Assembly (NCBI RefSeq): GCF_016906535.1
Contig: NC_057372.1
Location: 1,903,501 to 1,967,500, forward strand
Source: Rhizoctonia solani
Taxonomy: Eukaryota; Basidiomycota; Agaricomycetes; Cantharellales; Ceratobasidiaceae
Length of the DNA stretch: 64,000 bases
Direction of reading: 5' to 3'
The position numbers were made by a program, and so were the translations under genes. The notes below the pieces were generated by a model. It was not told where the DNA came from. It ran no database searches and saw only the letters and a program-made list of their open reading frames with translations. Of the stretch, positions 47,088-58,829 are shown piece by piece; the stretch's first letter is position 1, and each line of letters opens with the position of its first letter.

Positions 47088-47441
47088 ATGGCAGTCCTTG
47101 GAAACGTTCTAGGATTTGGCGCGTTTGGAATAGCTGCACGCGCCTGGCAACTTGGTATCCAAAAACGCAATCTCTTCCAATGTAGGCTTCTTGTCATTCG
47201 TACACCTGCGTATATCAGTCTCACGGATCGGCTTCATGTAGCACCAGGAGCATACTTGCTATCGGGAGGAGCATTTGGAGCGATAGGATACTGGCTTGTC
47301 GGTGTTGAAGAACGACAAGTAGAATTAATTGCACAAAAGCGCAAGGTATGTGTACATCATAGACTGCAGTCATGTGAGAAACTACCCTCACCAACCTAAC
47401 AGGAATTGGAAGCACGGAGAAATCCCGCACAGACTTTGTAA
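47088..47441 (+). CDS. Small membrane subunit, probably NADH:ubiquinone oxidoreductase NUXM-like
   Basis: Three exons encode about 78 residues: MAVLGNVLGFGAFGIAARAW, QLGIQKRNLFQ, then GAYLLSGGAFGAIGYWLVGV and EERQVELIAQKRKELEARRN, ending AQTL at 47439-47441. Two short hydrophobic helices with Gly-Tyr-Trp between, and the GV.ERQ..LI..KK tail, match the 14-kDa NUXM-type accessory subunit of fungal mitochondrial complex I. Proteins this small carry limited information, so a different inner-membrane protein is possible. No cleavable presequence is visible, which is normal for this subunit. Confidence 0.6.
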
Positions 47442-47690
47442 TTCATTTGCATCCCAATGAACAACATTTCGTCCATACCGATGTCAGATTCTATCGGATG
47501 CACAATGGACTAACACTTCCAAAATATCCATTGGTTTCTTCTCTCAATTTTTTTCCAGACTACCGTACAGCTTAGAAACAGAAAGCTTCCAGAAACATGA
47601 ATTCATTTGGAATAGGAGCATTCACAGCTTGCTCGTCGTGGTTGACTTTGCCTCATGCACCGCCTCCTTTTCCTTCGTCTCCTCAGGTAG

Positions 47691-48501
47691 TCACAAGAGC
47701 TTTTCAATATCTGCCTCGAGAGATTCAGGCTTTGTCGTGGAAGCCCAACGGCCAACAACGTTGCCCTGGCGGTCGATCAAGAATTTCTATCATAATCGAG
47801 TCAATCGTCAGAGTTTGGAAAGCGAACCAACTTGACTAACCTCGAAGTTCCACTTGATTCGGGTGAGTCCAAGAATGCCAGACTTTTGCGCCTTGAGGTA
47901 TTTATAGACCTATATGGGATTGTTAGCACAAATTATTTAAGGTAGTTGTTTTATCGCACATACCTCATTGGCATCATCGCCGTTGACATCGGATTTCTTC
48001 ATGAGGGGGAAAGACACCCCATGATTGACTTGACAGAACTTTACGAACCTTGTCAATGAATGAATTTTTCTAGGAGCAAAGGTACTGACCTCGCCAATTT
48101 GTTCGTCTGATCCAGGTTCTTGCCCACCAAATTGGTTGCAAGGGAATCCCAAAATAATGAATCCCCTATCTTTGTATTTCTTGTAAAGAGCCTCAAGTCC
48201 TGCACAGTGTTATCAGACTGGTGCATACAGACTAAATCATACCAACCCACCTGTATACTGAGGGGTGAAACCGCTGTTGAAGATGAATGAGCAATCAGGG
48301 CCATACGATACACGACACGACACGACACTGTAGTCTTACCAATTGGAGGCAACGTTGACAATGAGAACAACTTTGCCCTTGAGTTGATCAAATGAATACT
48401 CTTCACTGCGAGGAGTGGCTGACTGTCGTATCCAAATTTAGTATAGCGTACCAACTGGGCTCCGGACTCCAACCAACCTTGAGATCGTAGAATGTAGACA
48501 T
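47691..48501 (-). CDS. Glutathione peroxidase-like thiol peroxidase (Cys type)
   Basis: The enzyme reduces hydrogen peroxide and lipid hydroperoxides; fungal members usually work with thioredoxin and can act as peroxide sensors (Hyr1/Gpx3). The start at 48501 gives MSTFYDLK. Then follow [20 protein letters not shown] (the nucleophile is Cys, not selenocysteine), [16 protein letters not shown] and [20 protein letters not shown] (the second conserved block with the resolving-type Cys and the active-site Gln). [20 protein letters not shown] and [16 protein letters not shown] (catalytic Trp/Asn) follow, with the end [10 protein letters not shown] at 47691-47693. Six exons or so, about 160 residues, normal for the family. 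No signal peptide or PTS1, so it is cytosolic. The frame is intact through all exons. Confidence 0.9.
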
Positions 48502-49476
48502 GGTGCTTGGTGTAGAGGTGGTGTGAAAGGTCCTGTGGTAGTTGGAAGCAGAAGAGGTCGTCAAATAACTCAGAGGAAGACGGGAAACAAATGGCGATAT
48601 GTAACTGGGCGTCCATGGCCGACGGGTCCTAGGCCCTTTAAAGGCACGAATCGCACAGGTACAGAATTCACATATGGCGCGATATTCCCTGCTATGTCAT
48701 GCCAAATCTGCACCAATCGCTTGAGACCAATGGCCATCAGATTCAACTATGGTAATACCCAATGATGAATGTAAGCTTATGGTGATTTCGTCAGTCGGAT
48801 TCGGCTATAGGTGTTGAGCCGGACCTCGGCCAGGGCGGCCCCGGCCTCCCTTTTTAAATTGCGGTAGGTCGTCCTCGGGGAGCGAGGAGCCAACACCCGC
48901 TGCAACATACTGATTTGATAAGCACAAGATGCATTGACAACTTGCCCCAACCTCCGGGGTACCGGTATATTCTTCTTTATAAATTCGATGGCGCTTGGCC
49001 TGCTCATATCACTCCACACGTACACAAAGGGTCGGCCACCTGGCCCATCCATTAGTCTATCAAGTACAATCACGCTCGTTACAATAGGAGTCGAATATAT
49101 CCGCAAAGCACTATGAGAGAAAAGATTGATCGTAAGCAGCACCAAAACAGTTCTCGATGGGCTCAAAATACAACCCACTGACCGTTATGGCAAGTGTAGT
49201 GCGCTATTTGTTGATGATTACCACCCACGCAAACAAAATGTCCAGATTAGAATGAACTGTGTAACTTTAAACTTATTTCAGCACTGGCTATTGGTTATCT
49301 GTTGCTCCTGGTTGGAGATCGACCACTCGTAATCTAAACAACTGGCGCTGAGCAGTACGTTTCATCAGTGATAGTTATTTCCTGAATTGTTCTAGTCGTC
49401 CCATCTGTTCGCCAACCTGGTCCCAGAGCGCTCATTTACTGCGATATCAACACGTGTGATCAGTTATATCTCGCCC
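48502..49476. other. Intergenic, no supported gene
   Basis: About 1 kb between the divergent glutathione peroxidase gene and the intronless gene at 49477. A minus-strand frame of 133 codons (48777-49178) has a hydrophobic start but no recognised domain. CACGTG occurs at 49451-49456, shortly before the next start codon. Confidence 0.4.
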
Positions 49477-50394
49477 ATGTCCTCTCTGTTCTCTCTGCTC
49501 GGCAAGCTCTCTCGCTACCTGACTGGCACTAGAAACCCTGCTGTTATGAATGTCGAATTCAAGAACCGTTTCATATTTCCGAAGAACCCCCCTAGGGGAG
49601 CACAGTATTTTGATCATGGGTACGTGCCATGGGAGCTCTTGGAAGCCATTCAACAGGATAGGGATGCGGTTGACGGCATAGGGCATATTTACGTCTCATC
49701 TGCCAAATACTGTAAGAAACAAAAGGGAGCAGAACATGAATTTCTCGTGTTCACACTCAAAGACAACACTTGCGGCCAGCGACACAACGATATAATAATC
49801 GACCGAGTGCCTTCACCTGGTCGTACAGATAACCGTGATACTCCCCCGGCTAACTTGGATGACTTGACTGAAAACGATCATCGTGCGCTCCGAGGCGAAC
49901 CAGTCGCATCTAATAGCGCCATGCTGGGATCAGCCTTGACCAGTTCACACGAACCTGTAGCCCGTGGAATGTTGTCCTCGGATGGGGCATCGTCTATTAG
50001 CAATAGCCTCATCGGCGTTCCCGCCCTCGACATGTGTCGAGCCTCAGCCCATGGAGGCTTCAAAGAAATGGCAGCACGCCTCGCATTAACACCCTACTCA
50101 TGTATCGCCGAACTCGTTTTCACCGATGACTCCTTCACAATCGAAAAATTGCTGAATCTGGCGGTCACTCTTTCAAACTACGAGCCGCGCTACGACTTAT
50201 TCAAAACGCAGTGTTACTGGTACGCTTTGATGTTGTGGGAACTGGTGCAGCGAGTTAGCGACAAGGTAGCAACTCCATTCACCACCGTTCGTCCGGGGTC
50301 CAATCGTCACGTTCCGTGGCTCCTAGCTCAGACACAAGGGTCAGAACGGCAAAGAGAACTCGATGAGCTTGTTATGGAATATGAAAAGAAATGA
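49477..50394 (+). CDS. Intronless hypothetical protein, 305 residues
   Basis: I chose the ATG at 49477 (MSSLFSLLGKLSRYLTGTRN); the frame extends a few codons upstream only through a GTG. Recognisable segments are EFKNRFIFPKNP, HGYVPWELLEAIQQDRD, EHEFLVFTLKD, a variable Ser/Ala/Pro-rich middle (about residues 110-180), FTIEKLLNLAVTLSNYEPRY, DLFKTQCYWYALMLWELVQR, then PGSNRHVPWLL and a charged C-terminal helix. His in EHEFLVF and Cys in QCYWYA are placed as in papain-like folds of the LRAT/PPPDE sort (His early, then a Cys at the start of a helix), so a thiol hydrolase or remnant is possible. This is only an inference. Being intronless among intron-rich neighbours suggests a retrocopy, a recent lineage-specific family or transfer. 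Confidence 0.7.
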   Translation: MSSLFSLLGKLSRYLTGTRNPAVMNVEFKNRFIFPKNPPRGAQYFDHGYVPWELLEAIQQDRDAVDGIGHIYVSSAKYCKKQKGAEHEFLVFTLKDNTCGQRHNDIIIDRVPSPGRTDNRDTPPANLDDLTENDHRALRGEPVASNSAMLGSALTSSHEPVARGMLSSDGASSISNSLIGVPALDMCRASAHGGFKEMAARLALTPYSCIAELVFTDDSFTIEKLLNLAVTLSNYEPRYDLFKTQCYWYALMLWELVQRVSDKVATPFTTVRPGSNRHVPWLLAQTQGSERQRELDELVMEYEKK

Positions 50395-52091
50395 GAATCA
50401 TTTTTGAAAGAACTACCCCACTGGAAAGATGTGAGCCCAAATCTCAGAAAGTTATGTCTATACATGGAATTGATGCTCGAAAACAGCAAGGCGTTAAGGC
50501 TTTAAAGGCGCGAATTGATAGTCGCCCCACTGCCTCTGTGGGACAAGCTCCTATAGCCCCAAGCCTGAATGGGCGATAAAACTCGCCCCCAACTATGAGG
50601 CCAGGATCTAACGCTCATAAACTAGCAGCGGAGGGACTTGGTCCAAAACAGCTTGGCTAGCTTTGAATATGTGCTTTCGTGTTATAGTTTGGAGGCGAAT
50701 TTACCTTGTAATCGGCAGCCTTCCTTCTTGTACATATTTTGGTACGAAACAGATTGGCAATGGGAGGACCTTTGTGACTGGAGTATTCATCCAAGTACAA
50801 CCATCAGAAAGCTGGTCAAGTTGGAAAGTTAAATCTGTATGGGAAAACGAGCACTATGAGTGCTAGGTAGATTTATTTGAAACGCGAATGATGCATGAAG
50901 ATAATTTGGTGCCCAACGTGAGTGTGCAGTTCAAGCCAGGCTAAAAATGTAAGTCGAACGATTGTTGTGTCAGGACTGGGCGAAGAGCAAGTGACTGTAT
51001 GCGCGTAGACACTCCGCCATTATCCTAAGTATATGCATTGCTGATTAGGATAGATTGAATATCATAAAGCGAGACCAACAGGAGGATCAGTACGCCATCT
51101 CCGGCAATAATTTCTACACGTGACTTAGCGCAGATCGTGGAGCACCAGCTGTGCTTAAATTTACTGTAGTCACATGCAATCGTTCATAGAGAAAATGGGC
51201 AGTATGACTGTGATGTGAGTCAAGCCCGGCGTGCAACCCCCAGTTTATATGAGCTTTACGTCGACAGGCACAAACCTTAGATAAGTCGTGGTGGATCGCC
51301 GCGATATCTAAATTCACGGATTTACATCACGTGGCGGCAGTACGACCAACTGACCTGGCTGAAGACACGCGCATACTCGTCACAGAACACCGCAGACTTC
51401 TTGTGTTCTTTCACATCGGAGACTTTCCGTTCGTATTCGACATTCGATAGTCCCCAGAAGTGTTTGTTGGACCCCTTGATCTAAGTGCTAATTGAACACA
51501 AGTCTCCTTGCAAACCCAGGTGTCCCAACCCCGGATAGTATAGTTGTACTTCGAACCTGGTCCATCCAGGTAAATGCTTCAACAGTTCACGTGCGGATCA
51601 ATGAGCAGGGTCGTTGACAGCTTTAGATGCATCTCATGCTGGCAGTTGTACCGGAAACCGTCGGTAAGTTGAATTACCCCCGGTGATCTTTACAACCACG
51701 AGGATTCCATAAATCTTTTGTACTATACTTTGTGGGGTTGTAATCCGAGTTAAACAATCCGAAGAGCCTTCGAGAAAGTTGATACATGTGCCGCTAAGGG
51801 ACCCATCGATACATGTGATCCAGTTGCATGCAACACGACTCCCGAACACGTTGTTTTGCCGTACCGTTTGATTTCTATCACACAACGTATATAGCTTAGG
51901 ATATTACCAGCGATATTTGTCTGTGCCCAATGATTATAATTATGGTTTACAAACACTACCGAGTAAGTAAAGAGGACCAGAAGAAAGAAAAAAGCCATGC
52001 CAGCTAAACAGCACGCCCAAGCTAAAGTAAGTATTCGTGCCTAAATGCGATCGAAATTTCCAACTCGAGTAACCCAAAATGAGGTATGGTA
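50395..52091. other. 1.7-kb stretch with at most one small candidate gene
   Basis: No strong gene. The minus strand at 51634-51998 is described separately as a weak candidate. CACGTG occurs near 51117, 51329 and 51590. Nothing else was recognised. Confidence 0.4.
51634..51998 (-). CDS. Weak candidate: small secreted Cys-containing protein
   Basis: From 51998 a hydrophobic start (MAFFFLLVLFTYSVVFVNHN) could be a signal peptide or anchor. A 35-bp GT-AG segment (about 51889-51923) may be an intron, but removing it does not clearly join to the more Cys-rich frame (VACNWITCIDGSLSGTC, then SSDCLTRI). Read straight through, the frame ends at 51750. No homologue is known to me. Small secreted Cys proteins of fungi are often effectors; nothing here shows that. 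Confidence 0.25.
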
Positions 52092-53160
52092 TTACAAAGA
52101 AGATATGCTGTGTATTGCTAGGTCTCTGGCAAAAGCAGGTCGTCCCTTGTCAAGCCCCATGGCACTTCCAAATGCCTTGACAAGAGATGCTTGGTTTTCG
52201 TCCGTCCTGCGCATGGCAACGGTATTAGAGAGTGTGCGAGACATAAAAGCTACAGTACGCACCATGTGACGGCGTGTCCGTTGTTTTCCAGCGCAGTTTT
52301 CGAAGTTCCCCAGCTGAATCTAACAATGTTCGGAAAGCCGAACGTAGGCTCGCAAACTGTCTTCAGCCATGCTTTAGTATTAGGGTCTGACCAACAAAGG
52401 TGTATTAGGATGATCATCAAAGTATTTGAGGGTGAATTCTTACCGGAAGGATAGCCACTCCCTAACGCTGTATCCCAATCCCCCGGTTCGGTAAATACCC
52501 AATTTTCTATCCATGCATCTCTTGTCACCTTGGCAGCGATACTCGCAGCACTGACAATGGGGTATATAGCGTCGGCCTTGGGGCAAACGGTTACTTTGGC
52601 TGCAGGGAAGAGCTTAGATAAGTATTGTTGATATGGGCCACTCGGGCCTAACGCATCGACGTAGATTTCAGCGATGTCTATACCACTTGCTATCACGTCT
52701 CGAATCAGCGATACGGTAGCTTCTTTCGATTGCTCGTTAAGATTAATGGGAGGATGACGTAGCATGCCCGATGAGATATCTTGGGGGGCGAGAACGCGCA
52801 CAGACCAGGCCAAGTTGTTGGGATCAGATGCCAGTGTTTCGAGAAGGGTGGCGCGGGTGCTATGGTTCAGTACCTTAGAGTCTGCGTCATAGATAGATTG
52901 CGTTAGTGAATATATATAAAGCCGAGATTGGAATAACCTGCGAATCCCATCGTTTTGAGCGTTTCCATATATTCTAATGGGCAGTACGCGATGCCATAAA
53001 CAAGCGGACCAAGGACAGGACCACGTCCTGCTTCGTCTACGCCAAGTACATAGCGTCCGGATATTGTAGGTTTCGCAGCATGATATGAATATGATTTAGC
53101 CAATGCCCCATGAGGCGTTGGAAGCGAAGGGGGGAGGCTATCGCCTTCGGTGTCTGACAT
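52092..53160 (-). CDS. Ribonuclease H2 catalytic subunit A
   Basis: The enzyme cuts RNA in RNA/DNA hybrids and removes single ribonucleotides from DNA in the nucleus. The start at 53160 gives [18 protein letters not shown]. The type 2 RNase H motifs follow: [20 protein letters not shown] (Asp-Glu-Gly-Arg-Gly active site), then [16 protein letters not shown] (third acidic residue), [20 protein letters not shown] (conserved Ala-Ser-Ile-Ala-Ala-Lys) and [10 protein letters not shown], with [15 protein letters not shown] further on (the YPSD motif, made by splicing). The last exon has [20 protein letters not shown] and ends at 52092-52094. Five exons, about 300 residues, normal for RNASEH2A. Frame intact throughout. 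It is divergent from the gene at 53433. Confidence 0.92.
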
Positions 53161-53432
53161 GTTATGGAGTGGCTAACGTGGTTGGCACGCGTCGCGTTGA
53201 CCACGTGAGCAGGCTTCTATCACGTGATCGACATGTTCGTTGGGCAATATTAATTAACCCCGGAAGTTTGGGATCGGATTGGAACTCCCCCCTCCAGTGT
53301 TTCCATTTCCCCCTGATTCTGCCTCCGCTCGGTCTCCTGTTCGATTCGTTCTGTCTTTTGTTTCATTCTACATAAAATTATAAAAGCCTATCTGGTCTTG
53401 TCTCCACCTCTTGACTTGGTATATCTATTGCC
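53161..53432. promoter_or_regulatory. Divergent promoter with two CACGTG boxes
   Basis: These 272 bp lie between the start codons of RNase H2A and the gene at 53433. CACGTG occurs at 53202-53207 and 53221-53226; the second is part of CACGTGATCG. No TATA box was clear. Confidence 0.45.
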
Positions 53433-55303
53433 ATGCCCATCGCTCACCGACGGCCCGGATTGCTTCATCTGGTAATGCCTCACCCGGCTCTTGACCAGAC
53501 TGCAGCATCCTCGCCCTCATCTACAGTCGCTTCCCCGCATACACCCAGAAGGACGCCCCGGCACCTCCCAGAAAGCCTCCCCCACACTCGCACATCTGTT
53601 GCGTCAGACAAACCACGCTCGAGCATCGATAGCTGGAACTCGGTCGACACCAATGAACTTGTTTGGGAGTGGAAGGACGAGGAGCTGGAGCTGCTTTCTC
53701 GTGTAAGCATATTCTGCGCTTCAGCGATCATCACCTCTGATCCTCATTGTTCATCACTATAGACACTTGATAACATCCCTTCCCACCTCATGACTCCCTA
53801 CGTTGGTGTTGTTCCCCCGCCCAACGTACTCGACAAACTGGCTCGCGATATCGCACTGTCTCGTAATGCACTCGAGTGGCCACATTCTGTTCGTGCAACT
53901 CGTGTTAAACTCCACGAGCTCTGCCGTCGCAAGACTGTGAAAAAGGCTATTGATCGTCGTGCCCCGCCAGCCGAACCTACTCCCCGGAACACAGTGGAGG
54001 TGGTCTCTGAATCTGCTCCACCTCGCCGTCCGTTATATCGTCAGAGCAGCATGGATTTCTTGCCCGTCAAAGAGGTCACGTCAGTCACTCGGTATGTCAG
54101 CCTATTTTCCAGGTTAAATGCACTCTAACGATAGCTTTCTGTAGCTTGTCTTCCCGCCTTCAAAGGCCCGACCGAACTGTTCCTCATGCCTCATTCCACC
54201 CTTATTCCCGCCCTTCTGACTCGCGTAGTCCTACTCCCCCCCTCACTGAGAGCATAGCATCTCGTCCTCGCACACGCTCGTCTACTCCTTCCGATAGTTC
54301 TTCTCTTCATGCTACTTCCCCCCGTGGAGTCTTCCGTAGCTCGGCCACGCCACCACCACTGCCGCTCAAGCGTGCACCCGCTTTCAGCGCTGCTACTGTC
54401 CAAACCCGTGTTCAACGTGCCCAGTCCTGTACCCCGCCTGAGCCTGGACCATATTCTTCTGACGAAGAAGAAAAGGCTCGCCAAGCTTCTGCCAAACGGC
54501 CTCGAACAACAGCTCGCCGCGTTCCTAGCTTCCTGGGCGCTCCTTTGCCTCCACTCGCACCTTCACCCGAAGAGGAAATATTGGACCCCCTCGTGGCCGT
54601 CCCTGAAGATCCCGTCTTTGCGCCCACTATCCGTGCGTCAGACCTCAAGGTGGCTCCAACCCCCCGCCGGTCAGCAACAAAGTCTACCAGATCTACCACC
54701 AACGCTGCCCCGGTAACTCCTGCGCCTGTTGCTGTTCATGCTTCTACTGCTTCCCCGCGCACTTTGCGTCGAGTTGGTACTCGTGACTTTCCTACTTCTA
54801 TTTCTACTGTCGCTACTATCCCTTTCCATGCTCCAGTTCCGGCTACTTCCAGAGTTGCTCAGGGGCACAGGACCGCTGCTAATCGTGCTTCGGCTACCCA
54901 ACCTCGCACCAGCACTGCCGGTGCTACTAGTAGTTCTAACGAGCGTCGTACCGAAAGGAGGAGCCGTCGTGACAAGGAAGCGGAGACGCAACTTACACAA
55001 GATAGTAACCGCAAGATCAAGAAGAAGTCCGCAACTTTAAACATGAAGGATACTAAACCTTCTGTTGTCGGAATGAGGCTCTATTGTCCACACTCCACAA
55101 CTCAAGGGGCGGGACCTGTCTGGACAGCTCCCCCAGCCTATCTATTTCGATCTTTTCTTATCTACGCTTTCAAAAACTTTCGACTTTCGATGCCCGTAAA
55201 TATTTATTCGTTCACGACCGATGGCCGACTCTTACAACACTTTTTGGCGAAGAGTGTATTGTTTCGAGCGCCTCTGCACGGTGCATATCTTTTTCGCTTT
55301 TAG
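53433..55303 (+). CDS. Ser/Pro/Thr-rich, largely disordered protein of unknown function
   Basis: Three exons (to about 53702, 53761-54091 and 54146 on) encode a protein beginning MPIAHRRPGLLHLVMPHPAL. The only structured-looking part is DTNELVWEWKDEELELLSR, MTPYVGVVPPPNVLDKLARD and LEWPHSVRATRVKLHELCRR. The rest is long and rich in Ser, Pro, Thr and Arg, with basic patches (SAKRPRTTARRVPSFLG; RRTERRSRRDKEAE) that could be nuclear localisation signals. The final 80 residues (after KKKSATLNMKD) look like translated 3' UTR, so the true end is probably nearer 55060 than 55303. I do not recognise the family. It shares its promoter region with RNase H2A. Confidence 0.55.
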
Positions 55304-56466
55304 TAAATGAAAACACGACATTCCGAAGAGTTTTGTATACATCAAGCTGGTCATTTAACTCGTCCTTGGCTCAACATCTGTTCTCTTATTCCTGTACACC
55401 AGTCATTCCTTCGTTCCAGTGTTTTCCGCCATTTTGTGCTCATCACTGTCCCTCCCATCACTCGTCTATCTCGGACTCCACCCAAACTGTTCCCGCATCG
55501 CATCACACACCCACATTCCTTGTATTGCTCCCACAACACATCTGCTCTACCTCAAGGGTTTCGTTCTAGTCACTTTGTTCGACTGTCTATATCTCGTGCG
55601 TAGGCCCTCAATTGCACATTCCACTTTCCTTCGATTTCCCTATTCTTCTTCGCTGTAAATAGCGCTTGCACCTTCCTTTGTTTATTTCTTTTTTTGCGCA
55701 TCGGACTGTTATATTTCACACATGAATTACTGGATACACTTTATGTGTTATTTGTGTGACATGTACATATCCAATGTTTCGTCCTCAGTCTGCGTATTTC
55801 GTCACACTGTTTATTTCTCAAAGGACTGTCCGAGTTTGTTCGTCTGGGTATTCGTTTTGATTTTACGAACAATCCTGTACATTTACGCTTCATGGCAATG
55901 TATAAATTTCAGCCCTTCAATCAAATGTCGCAATCTTTCATTATATTGACCGCTCGTGCAGCTAAATAACTCCAATCGAGGTTCCCTTGTGGTGAACTCA
56001 TACTGGGGTATATGCTCGTGGATGACGCGGCAGGGCCAGACAGCCTGACGTTGTCGTATTTCTCTAATACACATAGCCATACAGCAACACTGCCACATGA
56101 ATATACCAGCCACAGATTTGTGGCTACAATGTCGCCCTGGTTGCCCTACGGACAGGGCACTTCACTTGAGTGCGTGGCATAGCAAAATATCACTATCATG
56201 CCAAGACGGCAATCAAGAATCTATCTAGTGACGCGTAAACAGGACTCGCCGGATGGCCCGAACCAGCTGACCTCCACTTTACAACCCTTTGGCCGGCTTT
56301 CAATTTCCGCTCTACGCCCTCCACTCCTCCACTCCTCACTGATGGCTATCACCGTGTTCGACGTACTTATCAATCGTAAAAGCCTATATAAGCCTCGTAG
56401 CTGATTGACTGACACCAACACATTCCCATCTACACTTGAGCTTTCTGCTGTAATCTTCCGTTCGAA
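55304..56466. other. 1.2-kb intergenic region, T-rich
   Basis: No gene supported. The first part probably is 3' UTR of the upstream gene; the last 90 bp hold the TATA box and leader of the aldo/keto reductase gene. Confidence 0.45.
56385..56391 (+). promoter_or_regulatory. TATA box of the aldo/keto reductase gene
   Basis: TATATAA lies 76 bp before the start codon at 56467, at a usual distance for a fungal core promoter. Confidence 0.55.
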
Positions 56467-57968
56467 ATGCCGACTGCCCCTGCAAAGACAATGACCTACA
56501 GTAAGCACGCTTCCGCGTCCTAGCTGTGGTATGAGCCTAACCTCTTCTTTAGCTCGCTTGGGTTCGAGTGGCCTGAAGGTTTCCAGGATTATCCTTGGAA
56601 CGATGAGCTACGGGACACCCGACTGGCAAGGATGGGTGCTCAACGAAGAGGAAGGTCTGAAACATATCAAGGCTGCGTGAGTAGATGGTTTTTGGTCTTT
56701 CTCGCCCTTCTCACATGGCTTTGCAACAGATATGATGCAGGAATCCAGACGTTCGACACAGCCAACGTGTACTCGAACGGACTGTCAGAAGTGATTGTTG
56801 GGAAAGCGATCAAGAAGTATAATCTGCCGCGAGACGAAATCGTGATCCTCACCAAAGTAAGCCAATGTGATCGAACAAGGACAGTCGAATAATGATTGTT
56901 TCTTTTCTGATGTACAGGTCATGCTCCCGGTTGGGAAGGAGCACAACCTTAGCAGTGAGGCGCTGTTTGTGGGTGATGCGGAACTAGAGGCCAAGGGCTA
57001 TACGAACCAGTTTGGGCTGAGTCGGAAAGTAGGTGCTCGTCTATGCTACGTGTGACATAGGTGCAGAATGCTAAACTGATGTGCTCTGGGTTAGCATATC
57101 TTTGATTCCGTCAAGCGGTCACTAGAGCGCCTTCAGCTCGACTACGTGGACGTGCTTCAATGTCACCGCTTTGACTACAACACATCCATCGCCGAAACTA
57201 TGCAGGCACTTCACGATGTAGTCCAGGCTGGGTATGCACGTTATATTGGGATGTCGAGCTGCTACGCGTACCAGTTCCATGCTATGCAGAACTATGCGAT
57301 CACGAACAAGCTGACGCCGTTCATCTCTATGCAAAATTACTACAACCTGATATACCGAGAGGAGGAGCGGGAGATGATTCCGACGCTCAAGGTAAGTGGC
57401 TGGTGAGTATCACGGACTGTGTATGCGTACTGAGATGGATGAATAGATGTTGGAGTGGGATCGATTCCCTGGTCGCCACTGGCTCGAGGCCGGCTGACAC
57501 GGCCGATTTCTCAGCAATCGGCTCGAGAGAGCAGTGATCCGTGAGTTGTATGAGGCATACAAATAGGAGGCTAACTAACTAGGACGGACAGATGGATGGG
57601 GCTTGCGAAGAGGCAGACGGAGTCCGAGAATGCGATAATCAAGCGGTACGTCTGTGAGCATAGTCATTAGACATATAAGCTTATCATCGTGCAGGGTTGA
57701 GGAACTGGCAGAATCAAAGGGCGTTAGTATGGCTCAGATCTCGGTCGCCTGGGTGCTGTCGAAGGACCCGGTGGCTGCTCCGATTGTGGGAACGACAAGT
57801 CTGAAGAACCTGGAAGACATCATAGGTCAGTTGGATTAAGGGAATGGAAAATGGTATGGATCAGCTGATGCTCTGGCATTAGGTGCGATCAATGTGAAAC
57901 TGACGGAAGAAGAAATCAAGTCACTGGAGGAACCGTACTTGTCACAATCAATCAGCGGGCACTACTAA
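56467..57968 (+). CDS. Aldo/keto reductase
   Basis: A cytosolic NADPH-dependent reductase of aldehydes or ketones. The start MPTAPAKTMTY leads by splicing to TRLGSSGLKVSRIILGTMSY. The catalytic tetrad is visible: Asp and Tyr in TFDTANVYSNG, Lys in VILTKVM and His in LQCHRFDYN. Further family motifs are SVKRSLERLQLDYVDVLQ, YARYIGMSSCYAYQ and SMQNYYNLIYREEEREM. The C-terminal NADP part reads IPWSPLARGRLTRP, then VAWVLSKDPVAAPIVGTTSL and a last exon ending SQSISGHY at 57966-57968. About nine exons, about 340 residues, like the yeast YPR1/AAD or plant-type AKR11/13 subgroup. One base is missing near 57450: after the acceptor the frame reads MLEWDRF instead of MLGVGSIPW. The substrate cannot be told from the sequence. 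Confidence 0.88.
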
Positions 57969-58829
57969 GTGATGCTAATGAACCGAAGTATGGTGAAATG
58001 TAGTCGGACAGATTGAAGTTGGCACAAAAGAAGAGGCGGAAAAGGAAATGCAAGAGGATGTTTAACCAGTTACTCAGATAAACATGTGCGCAATAGTATA
58101 TCTACTTTACAGACATAAATGCAGGGACTATAATTCGATTCTCAACTTCTACTTGAAGTATATATGGCGTATTCTAAGTTTGGCTTTCGAGCGTCTGGAA
58201 ATCAGAATCTGGGACAATCCAAAGAGTTAGTACGAGTCCAGCGTACTGTATCACGGGCTTCATGATAATCGGGTATTCGTATCTATATCAACTTAAATTT
58301 GGTGGATAAAAATGACTGGAATGCCAGATATGCACGGCCGTACGTCAAAAGGCTACTGGCTCGTACACCTGGCCTTTTCGCCTTATTTGGCCTTAAACTA
58401 ATAACTGAATATTTACTTTAGGAAAGCTTAATATTCAATTGTATAGTATACGTACTGGTTACGATTGATCATGGTAGTCGGACAGGGGCTCAAGAGTTCA
58501 GGAATAGGTCCAATATATAACTTCGGCCTTCTTTCTCTCTTACTCTCACGGATAGATGTCGGGGGAGAATAACCTGAAGTATGCAAAACCAGTCTACAGA
58601 ATAGACCAAGCGTCAAGAGCCGATGCTGAACATGCGTACGAGTGTTTATGAAAGCGTCAATCAATTCAATCATACGGGTCTAGCGGGGCTAGCCTTTGGT
58701 TTACAAAGACACACATTATTTTACGAAGATGAAACTTATATGTATGACAATAAAGCAATAAACGAGATGTCTACTGAAAAAAGCTTTCACTATAACTAAA
58801 CATACAATGAAAATATGTTTTTGCTTAGA
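57969..58829. other. Intergenic, no supported gene
   Basis: About 860 bp between two converging genes. A minus-strand frame at 58428-58673 has no recognised domain. Confidence 0.4.

Noticed and set aside
48777..49178. 133-codon minus-strand frame with a hydrophobic start
   Set aside because: No recognised domain, no partner exons, and no promoter signal; cannot be told from chance.
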